Shown: positions 26,304 to 35,355 of the stretch, piece after piece | Layout: the number at the start of each line of letters is the position of its first letter | How positions within the stretch are numbered: the first letter of the stretch is position 1 | Assembly (NCBI RefSeq): GCF_007748195.1 | Contig: NZ_CP037920.1 | Span: 2,233,501-2,297,500 of the forward strand | DNA from: Gimesia aquarii | GTDB taxonomy: Bacteria > Planctomycetota > Planctomycetia > Planctomycetales > Planctomycetaceae | Length of the DNA stretch: 64,000 nt | Direction of reading: 5' to 3' | Made by a program: the position numbers and the translations under genes | The notes under the pieces: model-generated | What the model was told of the DNA's origin: nothing | The model's database searches: none | Seen by the model: the letters and a program-made list of their open reading frames with translations, nothing else

Positions 26304-27476
26304 TTATCGTCCAATTTTAGTGAAATCTTTCACCAGAGCACGGCCAATCACTCCGCTATTCTTCGATTTGTCTTTGCACGGATCCTTCACCTCACCGGTG
26401 CGATAATAGCCATGATAAAACATCCACACTTTGCCGTTCTCTTCTCGTAACGTCGGCGCGAACAAGCCTGTGACATGACATTTTGAACTTACCAGACCGG
26501 AGTCGTGCCATTTCACACCGTTGTTCTCAAAAATGAGTGGATGCCATTCTGAAAAGTCGCCTGACTTACTTCCATCCGGTGTGCTGGATTCCGTGATCCA
26601 GAGTCCTTGTTTGGAAAGGTCCTGCTGGTTGTAGAGGAACCCGGCAAAGTAGTAGCGTCCGTTCTTGACAAGTACATCGATCGAGAAGGGCCCCGTTTTC
26701 ACAAATTGATTGGCAAACGGTACTTTATGCGTTAGTCTTTTTTTGTTTCCCCAGGTGATTCCGTCCTGACTCGTAAGATGCACAAGGGAAGCACCACCAT
26801 CCTTTGGTTTGCTGACGGCCTGATACCACATGTGCCAGACGCCGTCCGCTCCACCTCTTCCTGAGCCTGCTTCGTAGTAAACCGATTGATCGCCGATGAA
26901 GCTGGAATTATTCATCCTCTCCCAAGGCTCCGTACCGGTGGCAACGGGCTTACCATGTTTCACCCAGCGTTTCTGTTTGTCGTCCCATTGTGCAAAACTG
27001 ATCTGATAATGTTTCTGTCCATTTTTCTGCGTCGGCCAGCCAACATAGTACAACCGGCCCACAAACTTTTTGGCTGTGGCATCGTATCCAAAAACATATT
27101 TCGTGGTTTCAATCGTGCGATCATCCCACGAACCTTTGGGGCCTGGTGAAATCACCGGATGTGGTTGCACAGTCCATTTAGAGGGGGCGGCACTCAGCGG
27201 TTCACCGGGGGGCAGGTTCGCAGCCAGCACATGAATGGGCAGGCCCTTTTCAAAGTCGAGCTGAATCGAATTAAAAAACATCCACCAGCGATTACCAAAT
27301 TTGACAAGCTCCGGATCAGAAGCCACAACCCATCCTTTGGGGAGATCCTTATTTGAAATCATGAGCGTTTCATCGACGGCCAACTCCTTCTCGAAGACCT
27401 CTGCCGAAGCCCGAGAATGATTCCACGTTAGTGTTGCCAGGAGTGCCAGAACGGCGAGATTGCGATGTCGATTCAT
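26304..27476 (-). CDS. Secreted five-bladed beta-propeller protein (GH43/GH32-like)
   Basis: A 390-residue protein with a signal peptide (about residues 1-25, cut near SRASA). The mature part has repeated strands typical of glycoside-hydrolase beta-propellers: ASDPELVKFGNRWWMFFNS, KYVFGYDATAKKFVGRLYYVGWP, GADGVWHMWYQAV, GPFSIDVLVKNGRYYFAG, HVTGLFAPTLREENGKVWMFYHG. Acidic residues lie in the right sort of places (SDPE, FSIDV), but I cannot assign the catalytic set. A role in extracellular polysaccharide breakdown is likely and the substrate is unknown. AAAGGG precedes the ATG. Confidence 0.7.
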   Translation of the reverse strand: MNRHRNLAVLALLATLTWNHSRASAEVFEKELAVDETLMISNKDLPKGWVVASDPELVKFGNRWWMFFNSIQLDFEKGLPIHVLAANLPPGEPLSAAPSKWTVQPHPVISPGPKGSWDDRTIETTKYVFGYDATAKKFVGRLYYVGWPTQKNGQKHYQISFAQWDDKQKRWVKHGKPVATGTEPWERMNNSSFIGDQSVYYEAGSGRGGADGVWHMWYQAVSKPKDGGASLVHLTSQDGITWGNKKRLTHKVPFANQFVKTGPFSIDVLVKNGRYYFAGFLYNQQDLSKQGLWITESSTPDGSKSGDFSEWHPLIFENNGVKWHDSGLVSSKCHVTGLFAPTLREENGKVWMFYHGYYRTGEVKDPCKDKSKNSGVIGRALVKDFTKIGR

Positions 27477-27735
27477 GACAAACCCTTTCTATCGTGCATG
27501 GTCTATGGAAGATCTGGCGATAACGATTGTTCGAAATAGGCTCACTTCCCGGGTGTCATTCGATACGGGATGCTATTTCTTGGCAGAATTTTGCAGATTT
27601 GAGCTAAATTATTCGCTTGGGCCGAATTCGCTTGTACAGATTGTTGATTTAGAAACCAGGCCAAAAAGAATTCTTGAGACTCTGAGTGATAGAAATAATT
27701 GGAGTTGGTCCATCTACATCCCTATTGATGTCACT

Positions 27736-28356
27736 CTAATAAACATGAATATTCGCTCCCGGTAAAGATTTTTTCATAGAACTGATCGCGTCTGAAGGAA
27801 AGAATTGATTTCGGTCCAATACGAGATATTTTAAATTTGTCATATGAGCAAAGATGGAAATAGATCGATCTGTGATATTTCCCATTTTTATGGAAACGTT
27901 TTTTAATGATTTCATTTTTGATAAATGTTGGATTGTTTTATCTCCAACATTCGTATTGACCAGTGTGATTTCTTCAAGATGAGGCAACTGTTCCAGCACT
28001 GCTGCATCATGTTCATTGAAAAAAACAATTTCCAGGTATATTTTTTTTATCTGCTTTTGGGAAGCGATCCACTCAAATACATTTTTATTGATTCTTGATG
28101 TTTGATTGAGTGGGGGGCCTATTGGACTTCCATTACCTAAGATTCGTAAGGCTTCTCTGTTTTCATGTAGACCGATAATAAGACCTGAAGAGGGGAAGTT
28201 AAAAACAACCTCTTTCTCTTTTACTGTTTCTTCATGAATGATTTCTGATGGCTCATTCTTTTTCTGAGTATCTGCTCCTTGGGAATAGATCTCTGCTTTC
28301 ATGGAATTCGCGATGATAAAAAAGAGAATTCCTATGGCAATCATTTTCGGTTTCAT
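27736..28356 (-). CDS. Secreted leucine-rich-repeat-like protein, paralogue 1
   Basis: A predicted exported protein of about 206 residues. The ATG at 28356 follows GGAGATGAGAAA and opens a signal peptide (MKPKMIAIGILFFIIANSMKA). The second half has leucine-rich-type repeats (LEQLPHLEEITLVNTNVGDK, IQHLSKMKSLKNVSIKMGNI, FAHMTNLKYLVLDRNQF). It is clearly related to the next gene, which has the same start MKPKM, the same repeats and the same ribosome site, so the two are a tandem duplication. An upstream in-frame start at 28416 would spoil the signal peptide. Function unknown. Confidence 0.65.
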   Translation of the reverse strand: MKPKMIAIGILFFIIANSMKAEIYSQGADTQKKNEPSEIIHEETVKEKEVVFNFPSSGLIIGLHENREALRILGNGSPIGPPLNQTSRINKNVFEWIASQKQIKKIYLEIVFFNEHDAAVLEQLPHLEEITLVNTNVGDKTIQHLSKMKSLKNVSIKMGNITDRSISIFAHMTNLKYLVLDRNQFFPSDAISSMKKSLPGANIHVY

Positions 28357-28522
28357 TTTCTCATCTCCGGAAGCTTGATAAAAATAGTATGAAATAAAAG
28401 ATGAGCAACAGCCCACAATTTTTTTAATAGGTATTGATAATAAGTTTACGCAATTGGCTTTTTATTTAGATTGAGTTGTTGATTCATTGGCCAAGATATT
28501 CTGCGTTTTGAATGATTTCAAT

Positions 28523-29134
28523 CTATGTTACCTCCACTTTAGCTTCAGGTAATAACTTTCTTAAAAGACGACCTACGGCCATGGGTAAAAATCGATTTCG
28601 CTCTAATGTGAGAAACTCAAGACCTGGCATTTGGGCGAAGATAAAAATAGATTGGTCTGTAATATTCCCATTTTGTATAGAAATGCGTTTTAACGATTTG
28701 ATTTTTGATAAATGCTGGATTGTCCTCTCTCCGACATTCGTGTTGATGAATGTGATTTCTTCAAGATCCGGCAGTTGTTTAAGTAGAGCTGTATCATCTT
28801 CGTTCATGTAAACGATTTCGAAATGTAATTTTTGTGGTTCTTGCGTCACAATCCATTCGAAGACTTCTTTGCTAGTTCTAGAAGTTTGAATAACAGATTG
28901 GCCTCTCACTGTATCCTTGCCTGTGACTCTTAAGATTTCTCCCGTTTTATCTAAGCCGACGCGTAGTCCCAAACCTAAGAAATTTGGTTTCCCTTTTTTC
29001 TTAGAAGCTAAAGCGGCTTGCCTCTGTTTTTTCTCAATCGCTGCTGGTTGTGACTTAGATTTCACTATCACCACAATTGCGAAAACTGTGACTAATGAAA
29101 AGAAAACCCCCAAGATCATCATTTTCGGTTTCAT
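28523..29134 (-). CDS. Leucine-rich-repeat-like protein, paralogue 2
   Basis: About 203 residues with an N-terminal hydrophobic anchor or signal (MKPKMMILGVFFSLVTVFAIVVIV) and a basic Gln/Lys-rich linker, then the same repeat block as paralogue 1: LKQLPDLEEITFINTNVGER, IQHLSKIKSLKRISIQNGNI, FAQMPGLEFLTLERNRF. ATG 29134 is spaced 8 nt from AGGAG; GTG 29140 is too close. Both genes point the same way, with 166 bp between them. Protein-protein interaction is the usual role of such repeats; the partner is unknown. Confidence 0.65.
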   Translation of the reverse strand: MKPKMMILGVFFSLVTVFAIVVIVKSKSQPAAIEKKQRQAALASKKKGKPNFLGLGLRVGLDKTGEILRVTGKDTVRGQSVIQTSRTSKEVFEWIVTQEPQKLHFEIVYMNEDDTALLKQLPDLEEITFINTNVGERTIQHLSKIKSLKRISIQNGNITDQSIFIFAQMPGLEFLTLERNRFLPMAVGRLLRKLLPEAKVEVT

Positions 29135-29287
29135 TTTCACATCTCCTAAAAAAGTGGAATAAAAAGAGAATGAAGACCATGATTATAACACAAGAACTGA
29201 CAAAATAATTTGAAAATTCAAAATGAAAGAGTGGTGCGGTGGCCGTTCATGAGAAAGCTTCTATCAGCTAGTTCGACAATAGCAGAC

Positions 29288-29438
29288 GAGGCTTGCTTAA
29301 TGACAGTCTGTCTGTCTCATTCCTGTTCTACACCTGACTGGCACTCACTTTCACCTTCTGGTGCCCCGCCTGCATGATGGCGTTCGCTGGCGCGATACCA
29401 TCTATTCACTGGACGTATTAAAAAGGCACTTGTACTAA
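29288..29438 (+). pseudogene. Decayed 3' end of a glycosyltransferase gene
   Basis: Nucleotide-level relic of the C terminus of the glycosyltransferase gene at 24758-25933. The last 60 bases (29379-29438) translate to GVRWRDTIYSLDVLKRHLY-stop, against GVKWRDTVYPLDVLKKHLY-stop in the intact gene. Upstream the match continues (SHSCST-stop-LALTF against TPFLLYASLALTF), with an in-frame stop and a deletion of about 11 bp that shifts the frame. The 5' limit of homology is approximate. Confidence 0.8.
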
Positions 29439-29465
29439 GAACGAATTTGAAAACGTAAAAAAAGG

Positions 29466-29502
29466 TCGTTTTCGTGCCTTTGGCGTTTTTCGTGGTAGTC
29501 AA
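29466..29502 (-). repeat. 9-mer CACGAAA repeat array, copy D
   Basis: On the minus strand ACCACGAAA-AACGCCAAA-GGCACGAAA. It occupies the same place between the two relic genes as copy C does between the intact ones. Confidence 0.65.
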
Positions 29503-29503
29503 A

Positions 29504-29572
29504 CTAACCGGAAGCATCTTCAACCGTCTCTGCAAGACGATCAATCTCTTGTAAGATTACTTCTACCTCCGC
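29504..29572 (-). pseudogene. Decayed 3' end of a Lacal_2735-family gene
   Basis: Reads AEVEVILQEIDRLAETVEDASG-stop on the minus strand, against AEAETILQEIDRLAETVEKNSD-stop in the intact gene at 25992-26180. The homology stops at about 29572; beyond that the sequence runs into the end of the DUF1080 gene, so the 5' part of the relic is gone. Confidence 0.8.
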
Positions 29573-29589
29573 TGTAGGAATTGCTAACG

Positions 29590-30387
29590 CTATTGTTTGG
29601 GTTTCCGTTTTTTTCTGCCTCCCCCTTGAGGGACGACTTTGACGGCGGTTTTAGGAATCGGTGCTTCGTCGGCTGTGATGAGGGGCAGGTCATCGGGTAG
29701 TCGTTTGAGATAAAAATCTTTGTATTGAATTGTCATCGGCGGTCCCACGTGGACCTGTACTCCCAATAGGCCGGCGAGGTCGCGTCCTTTTTCGTCCAGG
29801 TCGATCACGTCGATTGTTTGATAATCGTCGATCCAGTGTTGCAGGTGGTTGCCTTTGGCCAGAACTCGAAAATCGTGCCACTCTCCCGCAGGGAAGGTTT
29901 TGACCGGCAGCTTGCCGACCACCCAGGGCTGTCCCGCCGTGTCGATGATGACTTTCTTCCCGGTACGGGCGAGAATCCGCCGTTCTTTTTCTTCATACAG
30001 CATGCCGTTGTATTCGGGACGGTTCGAAACCACATCGCATTGATAACCGGTGAGCACGGTGTCGCCGAGATTGTGAAACTTCTTACTGCGATATTGAATG
30101 CCACTGTTACCGCCGGGAGAGACTTTGACCTTCACTCGTAATTCAAAATTGCGAACAGGCTGACCTTCATAAATGATAAAACGATTGTACTTCAAACTGC
30201 CATCCGCTTTGCCCGTGAGCGCCCCCTCTTCAACTGACCAATATTTGTCTGAACCATTCCAGTTGGTGAGGTCTTTGTCGTTAAAGATTTTTTCAAAACC
30301 AGTGGGGATTTCACCAGCTTGCAGAGGTACAATGAGTAACAGACCAAACATTTGGCTAAAGAAAATGGTTTTGGGAATGTGAAACAT
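29590..30387 (-). CDS. Secreted DUF1080 (3-keto-disaccharide hydrolase domain) protein
   Basis: A 265-residue exported protein. Signal peptide at residues 1 to about 24 (ending LQAGEI), then the DUF1080 beta-sandwich: GFEKIFNDKDLTNWNG, WSVEEGALTGKADG, FELRVKVKVSPGGNSGIQYRS, GEWHDFRVLAKGNHLQHWIDD, GLLGVQVHVGPPM, and a basic tail (GGGRKKRKPKQ). The family is very abundant in planctomycetes; some members hydrolyse 3-keto-glycosides. GGAGAG lies before the ATG. Its end borders the relic at 29.5 kb. Confidence 0.9.
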   Translation of the reverse strand: MFHIPKTIFFSQMFGLLLIVPLQAGEIPTGFEKIFNDKDLTNWNGSDKYWSVEEGALTGKADGSLKYNRFIIYEGQPVRNFELRVKVKVSPGGNSGIQYRSKKFHNLGDTVLTGYQCDVVSNRPEYNGMLYEEKERRILARTGKKVIIDTAGQPWVVGKLPVKTFPAGEWHDFRVLAKGNHLQHWIDDYQTIDVIDLDEKGRDLAGLLGVQVHVGPPMTIQYKDFYLKRLPDDLPLITADEAPIPKTAVKVVPQGGGRKKRKPKQ

Positions 30388-30551
30388 GGTGTCTCTCCAC
30401 AGTAAGTAGATTGAAATGATTAATCAGAACCAGATTTTATCATCCCAGTTGATATTGTAGTGTCAACCAGAACGAAATAAGAATTGGTCTCAACTTTGAA
30501 AAAAACGTTCGCTGGAAATCTACGGCTATGAGCTGAATCTGTAGAGGGGTA

Positions 30552-31079
30552 ATGATGAAAACAGACATACTTCCCACCGATCGGACATACAAGGTGCTGG
30601 CAATTGCACGGGATGTCGCAACCTTCGAAGGCTGTGAAATAATTCTGCCAATACACTTACTCCACGGGTTGTTGCTGGAACGCGATGGAATCGCCGGAAC
30701 TGTTTTGGCCTCTGTTGAGATCCAGGCTGAAAATGAGTTGCGTGAAGCAATTAATTATCCTTCCAGTAAAGAATACGAAACGTGGCGAAAGTGTGGGATT
30801 CGTGAGGTTCCATTATTATCCGGCCCCGCGAAACTTGTCTATGAAAGTGCGGCTCAAGAAGGAAGAGATCTCTTTCAAAAAATGCTGCCTACTTCTTGGC
30901 CCTATAAGGATAATGCATGGCCCTATATTGGAACAGAACATCTACTCTTGGGTCTACTCAATGTTCCGGAATCTTCAGCCTATCAATATTTAGAAACAAA
31001 AATGAACGAAAAGGGTTTAAAGCCGATACATATGCGAGACGTAACCTTAAATTTGATTTTCGGACCTAGTAGAGAGTAG
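30552..31079 (+). CDS. Clp N-terminal (Clp_N) repeat protein
   Basis: A 175-residue protein with two Clp_N-type helical repeats and no ATPase domain. The repeats are VATFEGCEIILPIHLLHGLLLERDG at about 23-47 and NAWPYIGTEHLLLGLLNVPE at about 120-140. The His-Leu-Leu-x-Gly-Leu-Leu phrase in each repeat is the family hallmark. Stand-alone Clp_N proteins resemble ClpS-like or ClpC adaptor modules and are often linked to stress; which unfoldase, if any, it serves is unknown. The start may be ATG 30552 or 30555, served by GAGGGG. Confidence 0.75.
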   Translation: MMKTDILPTDRTYKVLAIARDVATFEGCEIILPIHLLHGLLLERDGIAGTVLASVEIQAENELREAINYPSSKEYETWRKCGIREVPLLSGPAKLVYESAAQEGRDLFQKMLPTSWPYKDNAWPYIGTEHLLLGLLNVPESSAYQYLETKMNEKGLKPIHMRDVTLNLIFGPSRE

Positions 31080-31119
31080 GCAAAATTTGCTAGAAAGAAG
31101 GGCGTGATGCTCGTTAATA

Positions 31120-31443
31120 CTAATATATTACACTTTTCAAAATAGAGCAGACTAACAGCCCCACCAGGGTAAACACGACATAACTCAAAGCGACCGTTCT
31201 TTCGTCAAGTTGATATTTGATTACGACTTGATCCCACGTAACTAATCCCACGATAAAACCGATAAATAGACCGATTCCACCAAAGAGTGTTGTCGAGATC
31301 AAAATTGAATATTCTTCTATATGGGAAGACCTTGTCATTGGATCTGATAGAGCAAGGGATGACAACCACAGGAACCAGATACCTGTCATGGCAGTGATTG
31401 ACAATGTATGTAAGAGCCGCATCCAAATCATTTGATTGATCAT
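31120..31443 (-). CDS. Small membrane protein of unknown function
   Basis: About 107 residues with three hydrophobic spans: TLSITAMTGIWFLWLSSLAL, LISTTLFGGIGLFIGFIVGL and ALSYVVFTLVGLLVCSIL. ATG 31443 lies 8 nt after AGGAG; an in-frame TTG at 31464 is upstream of that site and is rejected. It converges on the Clp_N gene with a 40-bp gap. No family recognised. Confidence 0.55.
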   Translation of the reverse strand: MINQMIWMRLLHTLSITAMTGIWFLWLSSLALSDPMTRSSHIEEYSILISTTLFGGIGLFIGFIVGLVTWDQVVIKYQLDERTVALSYVVFTLVGLLVCSILKSVIY

Positions 31444-31652
31444 AAAACGATCTCCTGCGTTCAATAATATCGTATTGCAGGAATCATGTTAAACGATTCT
31501 TCAGCAGGAAAGTACAAAAGAATCGCGAAGGACCTTTACATGCTACACACAGGGTTAGACTCAATGTTATAATAGCTCTCGTTGCGTTTCTGGAATATAG
31601 TCAAAATTAGCCCCATTGAGCCTCCCCTTATTCCCACAGAGAGACCACAACC

Positions 31653-34088
31653 GTGATCAAGAAATTCTCCTCACTCATTCCCTTTGTCATTCTGTCTGGT
31701 CTCTTACTGTGTGACATGCAGAGCTTGCCGAGTGCAGAGCCGGTTCCTGTTGACCTTTCGCAGATCGCCGCCGATGTCATTATCAACGAAGACAGCAAAA
31801 CCTACGACTCTCATCCTTCCGCGGTGATGGTGCCGGATGGCTCCACGTGGGTGGCTTGGAATGCGTTCAAGAATAGTCGCGATCAAATTCTGCTTCGTAA
31901 AATCGAAGCGAACGGAACACTAGGACCGATTCAAACTGTCAGTAAACAGGGAGCCGTGCATGGCCATCCGACTGTGGTCTCAATGGATGGCGATACCCTC
32001 TGGGTTGTCTGGTCAGCAAAGCGACCCATGGGCTGGACAATTTTGGCACGTGAGTATCAGGCGGGAATCGGGCAGAAAGTGATTATCGTTTCGGAAACTG
32101 AAGTCGATACCATTCAACCGACGGCAACCCGCATTGCCGACGATCAACTGATGATCGCCTGGAGCGGAAGGCAGAACGGACGTTTTCAGATTCAAGGTCG
32201 TGTGCTTAAAGGGAAGGACTGGCAGAAACCGTTCACGATTTCGACTGACACGGTGGATGCATTCCGTCCCGCGATTGCTGTTGACGAATCAGCCAATGTG
32301 TGGGTGGTCTGGGATCAGTATCGTTACAAGCGGTACAATGTCGTTGGGCGAAAAGTCGCCCCAGAAATCGGTCCGATGGAAACAATATCCCCAGCCGAGA
32401 GGCACGGTTTACAGCCAACGATTCTTTCCACTAAACAAGGTCTGTTCGTCGCCTGGTTACAGAAACAGGATGTGATCGGCGGCCCGGGGGTGATCAGTCA
32501 GTGGCATACACTGCATGTCGCGAAGCGTGGTCCACAGGGGTGGAAACAGATTCAAGATGCAGAGGGGAACCGTGTCGCAGCGGAACTCACACAAGGCTTG
32601 ATGGCGCAGATCGAACCCAAACCGGTTGCCACCAGCGGTTATCTCGGCAGACGTACGGCTCCGATGTTACTCGCTGACGGAGACGATGTCTGGTTGTTGT
32701 GGGAACGAAAATCAGACCATCGCGGATCGACGGCCAAGCCACGGGGAGACCTGGTGGGGCGTCGCATTCAACAGAACATACTACAGCCTGCGGCTGTGTT
32801 GTATCAGGGAAAGGTTGATTATCATCTGGCACACCCCGAACAAGCGATCGATAACAAATTTGCTCTGCTGGCTTCGAATGTGTTTGGCGGGGGACGTCGT
32901 GTGTATCATCGTCTCGTCGGTGATTTGAAAAAGCAAACGAAGTTTGAACAGGAACAATGGGCAGGCTGGCAGCCAATTGAGCTTCCCATTAAGCGGGAAG
33001 TCACCACGCGAAGGACGATTCAAGCCGATGGAAAAACTTTAAAACTGTTCTGGGCAGACATGCATTGTCACAACAATCTCTCGTCTGATGCCGAGGGGGA
33101 ACCCGATGAGTTGAACGTTTACGCCCGCGATCGGGCCGCGCTGGATGTGGTTGTTTTTACTAATAACGATTTCTACATTGTCCCGTTAACACAATACGAA
33201 TACGAACTGGGTAACTTCTTCGCGAATGCGTTTACGCAAGAGCAGAAATTTCTTTCGCTGCCGGGCTATGAATGGACGTCTCGCATACCCGGAGTCAAAA
33301 CGGCAAAAGCTGCTGATCCTGGTAACTGGACGCATCCTTATAAAAATCGTTCCTACCCTAATCACCGTAGTGTTGTTTATCCTTCGGATGGCGGACCTGT
33401 CGTGCGGTTCATTGAAGTCGAAAATGACATCAGCCAATTGAATATAGCCGTTCAAAAAACGGGTGGCATCACCTTAACACAACACCCGGCCTTCAAACCA
33501 TCGGGACATCCCGTTGAAGTGGGTATGGAATTAACCTCGGGTTGGAGTAATTACATCGCCCGTGTTCCCAAGCTGTTTCACGGCGTCCTCAATCGAGGCG
33601 GAAACCTAGCGTTTGTGGCCTGTGGCGATTCCCATCGACGCGCTCCCGGATTGAGTGGTGCCTTGACGGGCATCTACGCCGAAGAGCTAACGGCGGAATC
33701 GATTCTCGACGCCTTAAAAAAACGCCGCTGCTTTGCCACAAACGGTGCTCAGTTCTTTGTCGATACGCGCGCCAATGGTGCCTTGATGGGTGAGGAAATC
33801 ACAGCGCAAGATGGTACGGTTAATCTATCTCTGCAAGCAATCGGTACACGTCCCGTTGTTTCGGCCACGTTGATTCACAATGGTAAGGAGATCAAAACAT
33901 TCAAAGGCACGGGAACAAAAGAATTCAGCACTGAACTTCGTTTAACTGGTTTACCTCCTGGCAGACACTGGTTCTACTGGCGAATCGTTCAATCGAAAGA
34001 TGCCCCTGTTCTCCCCGGAAACCTGATGGCCGCCCACGGACATCTTGCCTGGTCAACCCCACATTTTGTGAATGTGGGACTTAAATAA
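31653..34088 (+). CDS. Secreted DUF3604 protein with N-terminal propeller and PHP-like domain
   Basis: An 811-residue exported protein starting at GTG. After the signal peptide (about 1-28), residues 40-410 contain sialidase-like propeller repeats (SAVMVPDGSTWVAWNAF, PTVVSMDGDTLWVVWSA, PAIAVDESANVWVVWDQ). From about 465 a DUF3604/PHP-like metallo-domain begins: FWADMHCHNNLSSDAEG, then FLSLPGYEWTS, ITLTQHPAFKP, FVACGDSHRRAPG and RCFATNGAQFFVD. The His and Asp residues in HCHNN, HPAF and DSHRR fit metal binding. Substrate unknown. A perfect 8-bp hairpin (34058-34065/34071-34078) overlaps the last codons but lacks a T-run. Confidence 0.8.
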   Translation: MIKKFSSLIPFVILSGLLLCDMQSLPSAEPVPVDLSQIAADVIINEDSKTYDSHPSAVMVPDGSTWVAWNAFKNSRDQILLRKIEANGTLGPIQTVSKQGAVHGHPTVVSMDGDTLWVVWSAKRPMGWTILAREYQAGIGQKVIIVSETEVDTIQPTATRIADDQLMIAWSGRQNGRFQIQGRVLKGKDWQKPFTISTDTVDAFRPAIAVDESANVWVVWDQYRYKRYNVVGRKVAPEIGPMETISPAERHGLQPTILSTKQGLFVAWLQKQDVIGGPGVISQWHTLHVAKRGPQGWKQIQDAEGNRVAAELTQGLMAQIEPKPVATSGYLGRRTAPMLLADGDDVWLLWERKSDHRGSTAKPRGDLVGRRIQQNILQPAAVLYQGKVDYHLAHPEQAIDNKFALLASNVFGGGRRVYHRLVGDLKKQTKFEQEQWAGWQPIELPIKREVTTRRTIQADGKTLKLFWADMHCHNNLSSDAEGEPDELNVYARDRAALDVVVFTNNDFYIVPLTQYEYELGNFFANAFTQEQKFLSLPGYEWTSRIPGVKTAKAADPGNWTHPYKNRSYPNHRSVVYPSDGGPVVRFIEVENDISQLNIAVQKTGGITLTQHPAFKPSGHPVEVGMELTSGWSNYIARVPKLFHGVLNRGGNLAFVACGDSHRRAPGLSGALTGIYAEELTAESILDALKKRRCFATNGAQFFVDTRANGALMGEEITAQDGTVNLSLQAIGTRPVVSATLIHNGKEIKTFKGTGTKEFSTELRLTGLPPGRHWFYWRIVQSKDAPVLPGNLMAAHGHLAWSTPHFVNVGLK

Positions 34089-34235
34089 TGCATACAAGGG
34101 GCTTAGTTATAGCCTCTTTCCTATCCAACATCTCTAAAATTGTTCTTACTCGATCCTGCCTGAGCCAGTACAATAGAGTCTGAAAGAAAGTGCGTGCCTT
34201 TACTAAAGTCTTTTAATACTCAGGTTGAAATTCAC

Positions 34236-35351
34236 ATGAAACGATTTCCCGGAACGATCGGTGTTTGTCTGATATTAGCACTACTGCTACAGGGAAATCA
34301 TTGTTTGCAGGCACAGCTCTCGATTCCGAAATCGACGAAACCTCAGGGGGCACCGATCAAAACTTCGGTTTCGGTTACCTTACTTATGGAAAATACCAGT
34401 TCGGCTTTGTTTGCTCAGGAGTGGGGGCGGATCTTTCGTGATTTGAATATTTCCATTCAGACCCGGCGTTCTTCGGGCGATGACAAGCCCGAGATTGAAC
34501 AAAATGTACGGGGCACGTTTCGTGAAGTCCGCCTGATTGGCATATTAGATCGGAGGGGGGAGATTCAATTTCCGGGACATCAATTCGCACGCAAAGATGT
34601 CGGGAAACTCAAGGAGTGGCTGAACGAACTCAAAACCTATGGCGCTCAAGGTTCACCGGATAGTAAACCGCTCTGGGGTTTGTCAGCTGACCAGTTTCGA
34701 ACCGTCTTTGCCGAACTCTCCGAGCCAGCTCCCGTCAATGTGCAGGGAATGTCATTGAAAGAAGCCATCGGAAAACTTGACTTTCCGAGCACTCTTCCCG
34801 TGAGAATAAACATCAATGCGGAAAAACAGGTGTCAGAAAAATACCAGGATCTCAAAGTTATTCCCGATCTCGGAAAGCTGGCGAAAGGAACCGTGCTCGC
34901 AATTTTATTGAAGCAGTACGGATTGGAATTTTATCCCTCACGAACTCCCTCGGGTTTGCTGGAACTGGTCGTGACTCCGATCGGATCGGTATCCAGAGCG
35001 TGGCCCATCGGCTGGGAGTTGAAAGAATCCCGTCAGAAAACGGCACCACGTTTCTTTCAATTGATTCCCGTGGAACTAACGAACGTTCCGCTAAGAGACG
35101 TCTTGATGGCAGCGTCTAAAGCCTCAGACATCCCGATGATTGTGGATGAGTATGCCGTGCAGCAAAAAGGAGTCGATCTGGATCAGGTCAAAGTCAACAT
35201 TTCGAAAAAACGAACGACATGGGGCATTCTGATTCGTAACGCCATCGGCCGTGACGGACTCACGCGCAAGCTGGTGATCGATGAACGGGGACAACCCTTT
35301 ATCTGGATCACGGTTTTTGTACCGAAGGTTTCATCTGCAATTCGCAAGTAA
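34236..35351 (+). CDS. Secreted protein with secretin-like N-domain features
   Basis: About 371 residues. ATG 34236 opens a signal peptide (MKRFPGTIGVCLILALLLQG, cut near LQAQ). A GTG at 34194 is possible but would precede the signal peptide. Two similar beta-alpha units are visible: VNVQGMSLKEAIGKLDFPS ... LPVRINI and VELTNVPLRDVLMAASKA ... DIPMIVD. Both resemble the short N-domains (STN-like) of secretins and TonB receptors, but no secretin barrel follows. Function unknown. Its stop is 4 bp from that of the convergent lipoprotein gene. Confidence 0.6.
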   Translation: MKRFPGTIGVCLILALLLQGNHCLQAQLSIPKSTKPQGAPIKTSVSVTLLMENTSSALFAQEWGRIFRDLNISIQTRRSSGDDKPEIEQNVRGTFREVRLIGILDRRGEIQFPGHQFARKDVGKLKEWLNELKTYGAQGSPDSKPLWGLSADQFRTVFAELSEPAPVNVQGMSLKEAIGKLDFPSTLPVRININAEKQVSEKYQDLKVIPDLGKLAKGTVLAILLKQYGLEFYPSRTPSGLLELVVTPIGSVSRAWPIGWELKESRQKTAPRFFQLIPVELTNVPLRDVLMAASKASDIPMIVDEYAVQQKGVDLDQVKVNISKKRTTWGILIRNAIGRDGLTRKLVIDERGQPFIWITVFVPKVSSAIRK

Positions 35352-35355
35352 AAGC

